Shown: one piece after another, positions 14,176 through 22,499 of the stretch | How positions within the stretch are numbered: position 1 is the first letter of the stretch | Layout of the letters: the number at the start of each line of letters is the position of its first letter | DNA from: FW021-bin31 sp964422465 | GTDB taxonomy: Bacteria > Bacteroidota > Bacteroidia > Chitinophagales > Chitinophagaceae | DNA length: 27,774 nt | Assembly: GCA_964422465.1 (NCBI GenBank) | Contig: CAYRBD010000040.1 | Location: 1-27,774 of the forward strand | Reading direction: 5' to 3' | Translations under genes and position numbers: made by a program | Notes under the pieces: generated by a model | Database searches by the model: none | The model's input: only the letters and a program-made list of their open reading frames with translations | Told to the model about the DNA's origin: nothing

Positions 14176-15828
14176 TTATCTTAAAATGTCAGCATACAGA
14201 GAATCGTTCTTTAAGACTTCTATTGCCTTAAAAACTACTTTATCTGATTGGATGCCTACTGCAATTTTCCCTTCTCTGGCATAGTAACAATTCATGATTT
14301 CGGCAGCCAGCAACTGAGAAATTGCTACCCTGTGTTTATCCAGTGAGGGATGTGCGAATTTTTCAATAGAATGGTTCAACCGGTTGAAAGCCGTTTTAAC
14401 AGAATCAAAATAACCCTCGCTTACCGCATTGGCATGGAACTGCTCAAGAGCCCTTTCGCTTCTTGTTTTATATTCTACAGGATGTTGTTGAATAAAGGTT
14501 TTGAAAGCAGTAAAAAGGCTGTCGTTCATCTTAAATTTTTCTAAAGAGGGCGCCTCAGGATGCAGGTAAACATAATGCGTTGCAAAACGAAATAGCTGGT
14601 CGCTGTTGAGGAGGGCGCTTTCCACATCGCTCAAATAAGGGTCGGCAACAACTTTATCCGGTGTTATTCCTCCTTTATCGTGAACAATTCTTCCGTCGGC
14701 CGTATTAAACAGTTGTTGCAAAGAGTCAGGAATATAAACCGGGCTGCCATAATTGTCGCGATGTGCATAATCAATAGCCTGAATACATCGTCCGCTGGGG
14801 GTATAATAACGAGCTACAGTAAGTTTTAACTTAGAATCATACGGCAGGTCGCGGGTAATTTGTACCAGCCCTTTTCCAAAGGAAGGCTGCCCGATGATTA
14901 CGCCACGGTCGAGGTCCTGCATTGCTCCGGAGAAGATTTCTGCAGCGGAAGCAGTATGGTTGTTCACCAATACCGCCAAATGAATGAGGGTATCCAAAGG
15001 GCGGTTTGTAGCAGTATATACATGATTCCAGGAAGTCTTTCTTCCTTTTACACTCACGATGGTATCGCCTATGGGTAAAAATAAATTACAAATATGAACG
15101 GCCTCTCCCAGCAGTCCACCCGGGTTTCCCCGCAGATCAACAATAAGACCTTTTAAATGTGGATCCTCCATTTTTAAAGATTGAACTGCATTCGCAAATA
15201 CCGCTCCCGAACCCTCCGTGAACTGCTGAAAACGGATATAGCCCAAATGGCCATTCAAGATGGTTTTATAAGGAATAACAGGGATGGAAATGGTTTTTCG
15301 CTTTACTTTTTTTCTGATAACGCTGCCTGTCCAGGGCCTTTTTATCTCTACCTCCAGAAAGGTATTGGGTTCTCCTTCCAGAAGGGTATGAACCGCATCG
15401 GGAGTCATCCCCGTAACCTTTATCCCATTGAGAGAAAGGATCACGTCTCCCGGTTTGAAACCCGCTTTCTGAAAGGGGGCATTAGGATAGAGGGCAGAAA
15501 TGGCAATGGAATCGTCCAACATTCGGAAACTGGCCCCGATACCTGCATAGTGCCCGGTAGTTTGAAAATCCAGACGGTCCAGGTTTTTTTCGGGATAATA
15601 AGTAGTGTAGGGGTCAAGGCTTTGGGTCATGGCCTGAATGCCAGACTGCATCAAAGCAGCCGGGTCCAACGAATCAACATAATAGGTATTCAGATTGCGG
15701 TAAACCGCCGCCATGATATCCAGGCTTTTGGCTATTTCAAAGTATTTATCTTTTATCCTGAAGGCAAAAAGTCCTGTTAATAACAACAACATGCCGGCGC
15801 CCAGCCACAAAAATCGTTTTTTCGACAT
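14176..15828 (-). CDS. S41-family C-terminal processing peptidase
   Basis: 550 residues. A signal anchor follows the start (FLWLGAGMLLLLTGLFAF, about 6-23), so the enzyme faces the periplasm. An N-terminal helical part leads into a PDZ domain (GIGASFRMLDDSIAISALYP...GFKPGDVILSLNGIKVTGM, about 97-150), then the S41 core: LGYIRFQQF, GLIVDLRGNPGGLL, VNNHTASAAEIFSGAMQD with the nucleophile serine, and FGKGLVQITRDL with the general-base lysine (the last two around residues 285-325). CtpA/Prc-type enzymes trim or degrade envelope proteins from their C-termini. The frame opens 16 codons earlier at a TTG, but the ATG at 15826-15828 (MSKKRFLWLG) gives the proper signal anchor. A C-terminal helical domain (about 420-550) is shared with Bacteroidota relatives. 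Confidence 0.93.
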   Translation of the reverse strand: MSKKRFLWLGAGMLLLLTGLFAFRIKDKYFEIAKSLDIMAAVYRNLNTYYVDSLDPAALMQSGIQAMTQSLDPYTTYYPEKNLDRLDFQTTGHYAGIGASFRMLDDSIAISALYPNAPFQKAGFKPGDVILSLNGIKVTGMTPDAVHTLLEGEPNTFLEVEIKRPWTGSVIRKKVKRKTISIPVIPYKTILNGHLGYIRFQQFTEGSGAVFANAVQSLKMEDPHLKGLIVDLRGNPGGLLGEAVHICNLFLPIGDTIVSVKGRKTSWNHVYTATNRPLDTLIHLAVLVNNHTASAAEIFSGAMQDLDRGVIIGQPSFGKGLVQITRDLPYDSKLKLTVARYYTPSGRCIQAIDYAHRDNYGSPVYIPDSLQQLFNTADGRIVHDKGGITPDKVVADPYLSDVESALLNSDQLFRFATHYVYLHPEAPSLEKFKMNDSLFTAFKTFIQQHPVEYKTRSERALEQFHANAVSEGYFDSVKTAFNRLNHSIEKFAHPSLDKHRVAISQLLAAEIMNCYYAREGKIAVGIQSDKVVFKAIEVLKNDSLYADILR

Positions 15829-15903
15829 AATGTTCAAATTTAAGAATAAAGAAACAATTCGTAACTTAGAGCACAAAAATTATAATTTTATAAGCAGAAA
15901 GGC

Positions 15904-16539
15904 ATGTCCCAACCTCTCAGAATAAAGCATATCGCTATTGCCGGAAATATTGGCGCAGGAAAAACTACGTTAACGGAGTTGCTGTGTAAACATTTCCGCT
16001 GGACACCCCAATATGAAGACATAGAAAATAATCCTTATCTCTTTGACTTCTATGAAGATATGCGACGCTGGTCGTTTAATCTGCAAATTTATTTTCTACA
16101 TACCCGTGTCAAACAATTGTTGAAAATACAAAATGGGGATGAAACCATTGTTCAGGATCGTACTATTTACGAGGATGCCCAAATATTTGCTCCCAATCTT
16201 CATGAAATGGGGCTGATGACCAAACGCGATTTTGAAAACTACTTTAGCTTTTTTCAAACCTTGAAATCGATGGTAAAACCTCCTGATTTGCTCATTTATT
16301 TGAAGGCCTCCGTGCCTACTCTGGTAGATCATATTGAGAAACGCGGGCGGGAATACGAGGAAAATATCCGGCTGGATTATCTGAAGCGGCTTAATAATTA
16401 TTATGACCACTGGATCGATCATTATGAAGAAGGCCCTTTAATCATTATTGACGCCAATGAGAATCATTTTGATCAAAGCCGGGAAGATCTGGGAGAGATC
16501 ATTTCCCGAATAGAATCGAAAATTCATGGTCTTTTTTAA
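15904..16539 (+). CDS. Deoxynucleoside kinase (dNK family)
   Basis: 211 residues. It would phosphorylate deoxynucleosides to monophosphates in the cytoplasmic salvage pathway. The P-loop GNIGAGKT sits at 14-21. DRTIYEDA (about 79-86) corresponds to the DRS/E substrate motif, and the arginine-rich lid EKRGREYEENIR is near 144-155. Substrate-site aromatic residues are present in RRWSFNLQIYFL (about 54-65). Bacterial relatives are mostly dAdo/dGuo kinases, and the exact nucleoside cannot be read from this sequence. It starts 75 bases from the divergent S41 gene and is followed after 26 bases by an outer-membrane barrel gene on the same strand, which suggests an operon. Confidence 0.92.
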   Translation: MSQPLRIKHIAIAGNIGAGKTTLTELLCKHFRWTPQYEDIENNPYLFDFYEDMRRWSFNLQIYFLHTRVKQLLKIQNGDETIVQDRTIYEDAQIFAPNLHEMGLMTKRDFENYFSFFQTLKSMVKPPDLLIYLKASVPTLVDHIEKRGREYEENIRLDYLKRLNNYYDHWIDHYEEGPLIIIDANENHFDQSREDLGEIISRIESKIHGLF

Positions 16540-16565
16540 AGAAGGCTTTAATAGAATAACTACCC

Positions 16566-17387
16566 TTGAAATGCTTGTTAACCATAGCGTTAACAGTACT
16601 GTATGTTTTGCCCTTTACAGACAGTACAGGCCAGGCGGCTAAAAACCTCCATCCGCTCGGCTGGGGAGCATATAGTCCCGATTTCACTAATGTATTTTGT
16701 GGATTTCATAATCAGGCGGCTTTGGCCGGCTTAACCCATTTCTCTGCCGGTTTCCTGGTGCAGCAGCGATTTTCTATAAAAGAACTTCGACAATATCAGT
16801 TTGCAGTAGCTGTGCCCACCTCTTCGGGTAACTTTGGGTTAGTAGGTGATTTATCGGGATATGAGGGCTTCCGCCGGCAGGAACTGGGGCTCGTTTATGC
16901 ACGCCAACTATTTGAATGGCTGGATATTGGCGCTCAAATGGATTATTTAAATATGCGAGTGCCCGGTATAGGAAGCACTCATGCCTTTACTTTTGCGCTG
17001 GCCGCTTTATTTCATATTAATGAACAATGGCATGCCGGGATACAGGCTTTCAACCCGGTACAGGTTGCTTATCAGAAACTGGGGAAGGATCGCATTCCGG
17101 ATGTCTATCAGCTTGGGATAGGCTACCGGCCATCAAAAGTGTTTTTGCTAACTACTGAAATTCGCAGGATAGAAAACCGGAATATAGTCGCCGTCGCGTT
17201 TCAGTATCAAATTGCAAAAACCTTGACTCTAACTGCGGGAAGCAGCGCCAAAGTATATCCTGTTTTCGCCGGGATCAGCCTGCATCTCAATCCAATAGAA
17301 ATTATTTTAACCGCATCTTATCATCAGCAGTTGGGATTAACTCCCGGCGCCGGTGTCATCTTTAATCCGATTGCCGATGAATTTTAA
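16566..17387 (+). CDS. PorV/PorQ-like outer-membrane beta-barrel protein
   Basis: 273 residues. The N-terminus (LKCLLTIALTVLYVLPFTDSTGQA) is a signal peptide. The frame has no ATG before the mature region: an in-frame TAA at 16557 leaves the TTG at 16566 as the best start. Alternating strands and aromatic ends mark a barrel (LGLVYARQLFEWLDIGAQMDYL, about 101-122, and HLNPIEIILTASYHQQLGL near the end). HNQAALAGL (about 48-56) resembles the NPA.LA motif at the start of PorV/PorQ-type barrels. The family call is tentative and a role in type IX secretion is not shown. It is translationally coupled to the next gene by an 11-base overlap. Confidence 0.7.
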   Translation: MKCLLTIALTVLYVLPFTDSTGQAAKNLHPLGWGAYSPDFTNVFCGFHNQAALAGLTHFSAGFLVQQRFSIKELRQYQFAVAVPTSSGNFGLVGDLSGYEGFRRQELGLVYARQLFEWLDIGAQMDYLNMRVPGIGSTHAFTFALAALFHINEQWHAGIQAFNPVQVAYQKLGKDRIPDVYQLGIGYRPSKVFLLTTEIRRIENRNIVAVAFQYQIAKTLTLTAGSSAKVYPVFAGISLHLNPIEIILTASYHQQLGLTPGAGVIFNPIADEF

Positions 17388-19422
17388 ACCGCTACATACC
17401 CTATTGGCCGGGTTATTATTGTTAAACTTGCCGGCTACTGCCCAAAAGCCCGAAGGTGAATGGGAGGATGCGCTGGAACAACGAGCAATGGAAACCGATC
17501 GGGATGTGGAAGATAATGAGTTGATCCGGGAATTGGAAGCTTTTTCCCGGTCTCCACTTGATCTTAACACAGCTACAGCCGATGATTTACAGACCTTTTT
17601 TTTCCTCAATAGCCTGCAAATTCAGGCTTTTCTGAAATATAGAAAATTGTTGGGTAAACTTTTAAGCATATACGAACTGCAGGCTGTTCCGCTTTGGGAT
17701 ATGAAAACCATCCGAAACCTCCTTCCTTACGTTTCTGTAAACAGGGGGAATAAATTCACTTCCAGTTACACACTTCCCGGACTAATAGAAAAGGGACGGA
17801 TTCATTTTCTCGTTCGGTATAAGAGGGACCTGGAAAAGAAAAGAGGGTACAAACCCCTGGATTCTCTTGGGAATACCCATTATTTAGGTAGTCCGGACGC
17901 ATTGTATCTGCGGTTTCAATATAAATTTCCTCAACAATTCAATTTTGGATTTACTGCCGAAAGCGATGCCGGAGAACCTTTTTCAGGATATGGTCAAAAA
18001 GGATTTGATTTTTATTCTTTTCATCTTTTTCTCCAAAACAGAGGAGCTTTAAATGCATTGGCTATTGGGGATTACAAAATTAATTTTGGACAAGGATTGA
18101 TCAACCATCAGGGTTTAAGTTTTGGGAAAACGGCTATGGTGATGATGCTTGATCGATCCGGAGAAACTATCCGGGCACATACCTCTGCTATGGAATATGA
18201 TTTTTATAGAGGAATTGCTGCAAAACTTGGGGGTAAACATTTTTCTACAACCCTGTTCTTATCTAAAAAACCGGAAGATGCCAATTTATTATCCAAAGAT
18301 ACTTCCACAAACTATTTTCATAGTTTACAGAGCAGCGGGTATCATCGGTCGATTACTGAATTGAAACATAAAAACAGTTTAAAGGTATTGAGTTCAGGCG
18401 GGAATATCCGTTATGATTTTGGTATTGGGCATGTGGCGTTTAATGCAGTTTATCATCATTTTTCAGATTCTATGAAGAGATCAGGACAGCTCTATCAGCG
18501 CTTCAATCCGGAGGGAACCAATCTGTATAATGCCAGTATAGATTATGCATTATATTTGAACAAGTTGTATTTTTTTGGAGAGACTGCCACTAACAGGAAA
18601 GGCGCATTAGCTACCCTGAATGGGCTCTTGATGAGTGTAGATCGCCATGTAGATATTTCGTTCCTTTACAGGAATTATTCCAGAAAATATACCTCTCTTT
18701 ACGGACAGGCTTTCGGAGAAAGCAGTTATCCTAAAAACGAAAGCGGATTTTATGCAGGCGTTGTTATTCGCCCGTCAGTTGTCTGGGAGGTTAATGCTTA
18801 TACTGACTTTTTTAAATCTCCCTGGCTTCGGTATCGGGTAGATGCCCCTTCCTCAGGAAAAGAACATTTTCTTCAGGCTCGGTTTACCCCTTCCAGGAAG
18901 TTCAATACTTATGTACGTTATCGCTATAAACAAAAACCAATTAACTTTCTCGGGGAAACACCGCTGGCAAAAATTGTAAATACCACCCGGCAAAATTTCC
19001 GTTGGTTTATGCAATGGAAGTTATCTGATCATTTTAGGATAAGAGATCAGGCAGAATGGGTTTTCTTTAAGAAAGCAAGTAGCAAAAGCCGGGGATATCT
19101 ATTTTATCAAAACGTTCGTTGGAAAGCCAACCGGATATGGAGTGGTAATTTCAGGGTGGGTTATTTTCATACAGATGATTATGATTCCCGATTATATACC
19201 TTCGAGAATAATGTACGATATGCCTATTATATCCCTTCCTTTTATGGCAAAGGCATCCGTTCTTATGTCAATCTGCGGGTCAATATAGGCAGAAATCTGA
19301 GCCTTTGGAGCCGGATAGCACGTACCTGGTATTTTGACCGGGAAAAGATTGGCAGTGGATGGGATGAAATTGAAGGGAATAAAAAAACACAGGTTATACT
19401 GGAATTGATCTGGGAGCCATAA
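17377..19422 (+). CDS. Exported helix-hairpin-helix (ComEA-like) domain plus outer-membrane barrel protein
   Basis: 681 residues from the ATG at 17377; a GTG eight codons upstream is less likely because the ATG gives a clean signal peptide (MNFKPLHTLLAGLLLLNLPATAQ). Residues about 60-120 hold a paired helix-hairpin-helix region (LDLNTATADDLQTFFFLNSL and LLSIYELQAVPLWDMKTIRNLLPYV), the pattern of ComEA-type DNA-binding domains. From about 150 to the end the sequence is a large barrel rich in aromatic beta strands (FNFGFTAESDAGEPF, YKINFGQGLINHQGLSFGK, VRYAYYIPSFYGKGIRSYV), ending in a strand closing with W-E-P. It overlaps the preceding barrel gene by 11 bases. Proteins of this architecture are frequent in Bacteroidota without a settled function; DNA binding is only inferred from the HHH region. 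Confidence 0.8.
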   Translation: MNFKPLHTLLAGLLLLNLPATAQKPEGEWEDALEQRAMETDRDVEDNELIRELEAFSRSPLDLNTATADDLQTFFFLNSLQIQAFLKYRKLLGKLLSIYELQAVPLWDMKTIRNLLPYVSVNRGNKFTSSYTLPGLIEKGRIHFLVRYKRDLEKKRGYKPLDSLGNTHYLGSPDALYLRFQYKFPQQFNFGFTAESDAGEPFSGYGQKGFDFYSFHLFLQNRGALNALAIGDYKINFGQGLINHQGLSFGKTAMVMMLDRSGETIRAHTSAMEYDFYRGIAAKLGGKHFSTTLFLSKKPEDANLLSKDTSTNYFHSLQSSGYHRSITELKHKNSLKVLSSGGNIRYDFGIGHVAFNAVYHHFSDSMKRSGQLYQRFNPEGTNLYNASIDYALYLNKLYFFGETATNRKGALATLNGLLMSVDRHVDISFLYRNYSRKYTSLYGQAFGESSYPKNESGFYAGVVIRPSVVWEVNAYTDFFKSPWLRYRVDAPSSGKEHFLQARFTPSRKFNTYVRYRYKQKPINFLGETPLAKIVNTTRQNFRWFMQWKLSDHFRIRDQAEWVFFKKASSKSRGYLFYQNVRWKANRIWSGNFRVGYFHTDDYDSRLYTFENNVRYAYYIPSFYGKGIRSYVNLRVNIGRNLSLWSRIARTWYFDREKIGSGWDEIEGNKKTQVILELIWEP

Positions 19423-19483
19423 CGGAAGGATTGAAGTTTATGCTGTTCACCAGAACAGAACTGACTAAGAGGGCAAATTGCCG

Positions 19484-19738
19484 CTATTTCAATGGTGTCA
19501 ACGGAGATTGTAAAAAAGATTCAGATGCAGACGGATGGAATAGACGCGGTTGTTGGGGAGCAGGAAAGAGACCCCAAAAATCCTCCATTCGCTTAGGATG
19601 CAGATTAGTCTGCCTTTCATTTAGTTCTTCTAGTGGACGATAGGTTATTTCTATTTTCTTACCGATATATTCCAGTGGTATGGTATATCCAGTTTTATCT
19701 GCCTTCTTTCTGCTTTTATTATAGTACGTGACATGCTT
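19484..19738 (-). pseudogene. Remnant of an antitoxin-like gene
   Basis: An 84-codon minus-strand frame lies between an in-frame TAA (19741-19739) and TAG (19486-19484) and has no ATG, GTG or TTG near its beginning. Its central part reads YTIPLEYIGKKIEITYRPLE, then RQTNLHPKRMEDFWGLF. A strand pattern IP.EY.GK.IE.....PLE followed by a basic linker and an MEDFWG-type segment recalls small antitoxins of Bacteroidota addiction modules. After this the residues (PAPQQPRLFHPSASES...) look like frameshifted sequence, and no toxin gene follows. The likely reading is a decayed antitoxin that has lost its start and C-terminus. Similarity is judged by eye, so this is tentative. Confidence 0.4.
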
Positions 19739-19801
19739 TTATTTTTTGTCAAGCGTAATTGTCAACCGAAATTACAACAATAAATTCATACTGAAAAAGA
19801 G

Positions 19802-19809
19802 TACTTTTG
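19802..19809 (+). promoter_or_regulatory. -7 element for the hemerythrin gene
   Basis: TACTTTTG, an exact match to TAnnTTTG, 38 bases before the ATG at 19848, in an AT-rich stretch. The same eight bases form the -7 element of rpoN. Confidence 0.6.
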
Positions 19810-19847
19810 TAAATTCGGATAAAAGGCTCTAAATTTTTTGTGGTTTT

Positions 19848-20372
19848 ATGAATAAAAGGATATTTAATTTTTTTACAAATGATCATGCCCGGATTGAGAA
19901 AATATTGGACCGGGCTACTGAAGATATCAATGACATTAAAAAGGAAGATTATCGGCGATTTCGTATCGCGCTTATGACTCATATTAAAATGGAAGAGAAA
20001 ATTCTTTTTCCTGCAGCACAAAAAGCCAATGGGGGCGTACCTGTTCCGCTTGCCGCCCAGCTTCGTCTGGAGCATGGCGCCATAACTTCCTTAATGGTTC
20101 CTCCTCCTACGCCTGACCTGATAAAAGTGCTCCGGCATGTTATAGCGAAACATGATTTAAAAGAGGAAGAACCCGGCGGGATGTATGATATATGTGAAAA
20201 CCTGACCGGAGATCAAACCGATGAAATTTTGCAACAACTTTTGGCTACATCGGAAGTTCCTATGCACCCCCATAATTTAGCACCTTTTGCCCTGGAAGCA
20301 GCCAAGAGAGCCGTCAAAAGGGCCGGTTATGATTATGATCAAATTTTAAATACCCCAAACCGGGAACTTTGA
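19848..20372 (+). CDS. Hemerythrin HHE domain protein
   Basis: 174 residues, four-helix hemerythrin-like cation-binding domain. Candidate di-iron ligands fall in the family pattern: His13 (NDHARIEKIL), His45 and Glu49 in THIKMEEKILFP, His76 (RLEHGAIT), His102 and Glu106/Glu107 in AKHDLKEEE. The family binds non-haem di-iron and takes part in oxygen, NO or iron sensing and stress repair; which of these applies is not visible. A C-terminal segment after about 140 (HPHNLAPFALEAAKRAV) adds two more histidines. No signal peptide, so cytoplasmic. It is preceded by its own promoter and converges on an oxidoreductase gene 14 bases away. Confidence 0.88.
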   Translation: MNKRIFNFFTNDHARIEKILDRATEDINDIKKEDYRRFRIALMTHIKMEEKILFPAAQKANGGVPVPLAAQLRLEHGAITSLMVPPPTPDLIKVLRHVIAKHDLKEEEPGGMYDICENLTGDQTDEILQQLLATSEVPMHPHNLAPFALEAAKRAVKRAGYDYDQILNTPNREL

Positions 20373-20386
20373 AGGGAAACTATCCT

Positions 20387-21241
20387 TTACTTATTGGAGG
20401 ATTCATCAGCAGCAAAGATAGTCCAGTCGTCATGGGCATGTCCTTTGTCAATCCAGCGATCCATTTCAGCAGCAATAGCAGGTATTACTTCCAGACGATT
20501 TTTGTTATCCCCGGCTTCTTCCATCATCAGCCGGGCGTCTTTCCGTGCCATGGTTAACTCCCAGGATGGAGGCTGAAAGCGACCTTCTGCAATTTTATTT
20601 AATCTCCCATTAACGGTACCGGGGTTCCAGGCAGAAAAGAGTTTCTGTACATCTTCTATTGGAATATTGAGCGACCTAGCCAGGTTAAGTGCATCTCCTA
20701 CCCCGGATGTGAAGACTAATAAAAAGAGGTTGGCAATTAATTTCATACCCGCTGCCTGGCCCGCTTTGTCACCAAAATTGATGACCTCGCCGGTCATTTT
20801 CGACAAGCCGGGGTTTATTTTTTCAATAATGGTCTGATTTCCTGATACCAATATAAACCCGGTACTTTCGAAAGCGTTTTTGGGCCCCATGAGCACCGGA
20901 GCATGTTGATAATGAAAGCCCTTAGCCTCCCATTTCTTTGTTCTTTGTATGGCTCCGCTTACCGAAGTGGTCGTATGATCCACAAGAATAGCGCCCGGCT
21001 TGAGACCCTTTTCGGCTTCTGTCAATACTTCTTCTACCGAGGCATCATCCCGAAGGGTTATGTGAATGACATCCGCGTTTGCTACTGCATCCTTTACTTC
21101 CTTAAAGGCTGTAGCTCCAAAGGATTCTAACTCCTGGGCTTTGGAGGTGGTCCGGTTCCAGACCTGTACTTTTTCTCCTCTCCGGAGCATGGCTTTTACA
21201 AAATTTGACCCTAACAGGCCCATCCCGATGAATGCTTTCAT
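20387..21241 (-). CDS. NAD(P)-dependent oxidoreductase of the 3-hydroxyisobutyrate dehydrogenase family
   Basis: 284 residues. The Rossmann motif FIGMGLLGSN (GxGxxG at 6-11) opens the protein. The second strand ends in VWNRTTSK, and an Arg-Thr pair at 30-31 usually means NADPH preference. The substrate-site loop is VDHTTTSVSGA (about 87-97), and the catalytic lysine lies in GQAAGMKLIANL (Lys167, with Asn171). The C-terminal helical domain has ELTMARKDARLM. Relatives reduce succinic semialdehyde, glyoxylate or tartronate semialdehyde, or oxidise beta-hydroxy acids; the substrate here is undetermined. TACCTTTA (minus strand, 21266-21259) 18-25 bases upstream is a near-consensus -7 element. Confidence 0.9.
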   Translation of the reverse strand: MKAFIGMGLLGSNFVKAMLRRGEKVQVWNRTTSKAQELESFGATAFKEVKDAVANADVIHITLRDDASVEEVLTEAEKGLKPGAILVDHTTTSVSGAIQRTKKWEAKGFHYQHAPVLMGPKNAFESTGFILVSGNQTIIEKINPGLSKMTGEVINFGDKAGQAAGMKLIANLFLLVFTSGVGDALNLARSLNIPIEDVQKLFSAWNPGTVNGRLNKIAEGRFQPPSWELTMARKDARLMMEEAGDNKNRLEVIPAIAAEMDRWIDKGHAHDDWTIFAADESSNK

Positions 21242-21258
21242 GACTTATTATTTTAGCA

Positions 21259-21266
21259 TAAAGGTA
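21259..21266 (-). promoter_or_regulatory. Probable -7 element for the oxidoreductase gene
   Basis: TACCTTTA on the minus strand, seven of eight matches to TAnnTTTG, in the 66-base gap after the methyltransferase stop. Confidence 0.35.
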
Positions 21267-21307
21267 CTAAAAAAGCCACGGAACGATATATTATGTTGGA
21301 TATAGTT

Positions 21308-22081
21308 TTACACTTTTTCGGCAATGATAGCTATCGCCTGAAGTTGTTTTTTATAGCTTCTAAACACTTTACGCATTTCATTTACCCGCTTCCTGACCCT
21401 GGCATTGCCGGCAATATTGAAGCCGATCCGAAGGGTATGTAACAGCCCTTCGTCTTGAATAATTCGGGTAACTTCCAGCAACTTCATCGGACTGCAGAGC
21501 ACCTGTTTTACCCGAAACCCGGATTTTTCCACCAGCGTAACCCATTCGCTTTCGGTAAGGGGTCTTGCATTTACTTTGGAAAGCCGGGCCAGTCGCTGTT
21601 GGATGGCCTTTTTATCACTGTCGGAAATATCATCTGGAGTAAGCCCTAACTCGTGTATAGCATAAAAACCGCCTCTTTTGAGAATCCGGTAAGCCTCTTC
21701 AATGATTTCGGATTTTCGGTGATCAGCGTGCATGGTTAGCATGGCTTCCCCATAAACTTTACTTGCAAAACCACTTCGTAAACCGGTAGCTCTCGCGTTC
21801 CTAACCAGCACTTCGTAGCCCTGTATCTTCATTTTCTTTCGGAGATGGGATGCTGATTCTTCATCCAGTTCTATTCCGGTATAAGATTTTGGATGATATT
21901 TTAAAGTGTATTGAGCAGTAAACCCGGTACCGGGAGCAAATTCCACTACATCATCGGAGTCGGAGATACGGAGCGCATCCAGAATCTTTAAGGTTAGTTC
22001 TCTTCCTCCCGGGCGGAGTACTCTTTTCCCGGTCTTGGAAAGTACCCAATGCCCTTTACCGGATTCAATTGACGGATTCAT
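21308..22081 (-). CDS. Class I SAM-dependent methyltransferase
   Basis: 257 residues from the ATG at 22079-22081 (MNPSIESGKGHWVLSKTGKR); the frame runs nine codons further to a TTG inside the previous gene, which is not needed. Rossmann-type motifs are visible: motif I VVEFAPGTGFTAQ (about 45-57), the acidic residue after strand 2 in GIELDEESA (about 69-77), and ILKRGGFYAIHELGL (about 133-147). The C-terminal part has a basic helix VRKRVNEMRKVFRSYKKQL. Substrate is unknown; a small-molecule or lipid type is more likely than nucleic acid given no extra domain. It overlaps the DUF5606 gene by 17 bases and is probably translationally coupled to it. Confidence 0.85.
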   Translation of the reverse strand: MNPSIESGKGHWVLSKTGKRVLRPGGRELTLKILDALRISDSDDVVEFAPGTGFTAQYTLKYHPKSYTGIELDEESASHLRKKMKIQGYEVLVRNARATGLRSGFASKVYGEAMLTMHADHRKSEIIEEAYRILKRGGFYAIHELGLTPDDISDSDKKAIQQRLARLSKVNARPLTESEWVTLVEKSGFRVKQVLCSPMKLLEVTRIIQDEGLLHTLRIGFNIAGNARVRKRVNEMRKVFRSYKKQLQAIAIIAEKV

Positions 22082-22487
22082 TATCTTCCTTTTCTTCTTC
22101 CTCTTCAAAATGAAGCAGGTCGTATTCTTTCAGGAGCGGATACCATTTGAGCATCTTTTTCATATCGCTGATATATACGCGACTTTTGTCAAGCGAGGGG
22201 AAAACCTTTTCGAAATAGGATTTGATACTTTCGTTGTCCTTTAGGCCGGTTATGGAAGCCGCCGGTTCATTCTCCTGCATAGCTTTAAACACCTCCGACA
22301 AAGGGACATTGTCTTCAGTAGTAAACACTTCAATACTGTCTAAGGGCGTGAAATTGTGACTACGGGCAGCTACAAATTTTGTATTCTTTTTATCAAGCGT
22401 ACGAACGATAGCGCCATCATTCTTACTGTTGATCAGTTGATACAGACCCGGCATACCGGTTACAGATACGATTTCCTTATACTTCAT
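22065..22487 (-). CDS. DUF5606 family protein
   Basis: 140 residues. The start YKEIVSVTGMPGLYQLINSK, followed by GAIVRTLDKKNTKFVAARSHN, fits DUF5606, a small Bacteroidota family whose N-terminal domain is a beta-rich barrel. The C-terminus is strongly acidic (HFEEEEEKEDNESVN). No signal peptide or membrane segment, so cytoplasmic. Biochemical role is unknown. It sits 12 bases after the barrel protein gene and overlaps the methyltransferase gene by 17 bases, giving a three-gene unit. Confidence 0.82.
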   Translation of the reverse strand: MKYKEIVSVTGMPGLYQLINSKNDGAIVRTLDKKNTKFVAARSHNFTPLDSIEVFTTEDNVPLSEVFKAMQENEPAASITGLKDNESIKSYFEKVFPSLDKSRVYISDMKKMLKWYPLLKEYDLLHFEEEEEKEDNESVN

Positions 22488-22499
22488 CCTTTAATATAT

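Larger units (their letters stand above)
19423..19847. other. 425-base intergenic region
   Basis: No intact gene is seen. It contains the antitoxin-like remnant on the minus strand (19484-19738), a weak hairpin GCAGA-TTAG-TCTGC at 19600-19613 followed by CTTTCATTT that could end the HHH gene transcript, a very AT-rich part from about 19735, and the hemerythrin gene promoter at 19802. A 70-codon plus-strand frame from 19431 is serine/arginine-rich with no family resemblance and is not called. Confidence 0.6.

Noticed and set aside
14063..14284. 73-codon plus-strand frame overlapping the end of the S41 gene
   Set aside because: Antisense to coding sequence over its second half and without recognisable features.
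15181..15780. 199-codon plus-strand frame antisense to the S41 protease gene
   Set aside because: The minus-strand frame has all S41 and PDZ motifs; the antisense frame has no recognisable family or promoter.
19431..19643. 70-codon plus-strand frame in the gap before the hemerythrin gene
   Set aside because: Low complexity (Arg, Ser, Cys, Gly) with no family look; the minus strand of the same stretch is more protein-like.
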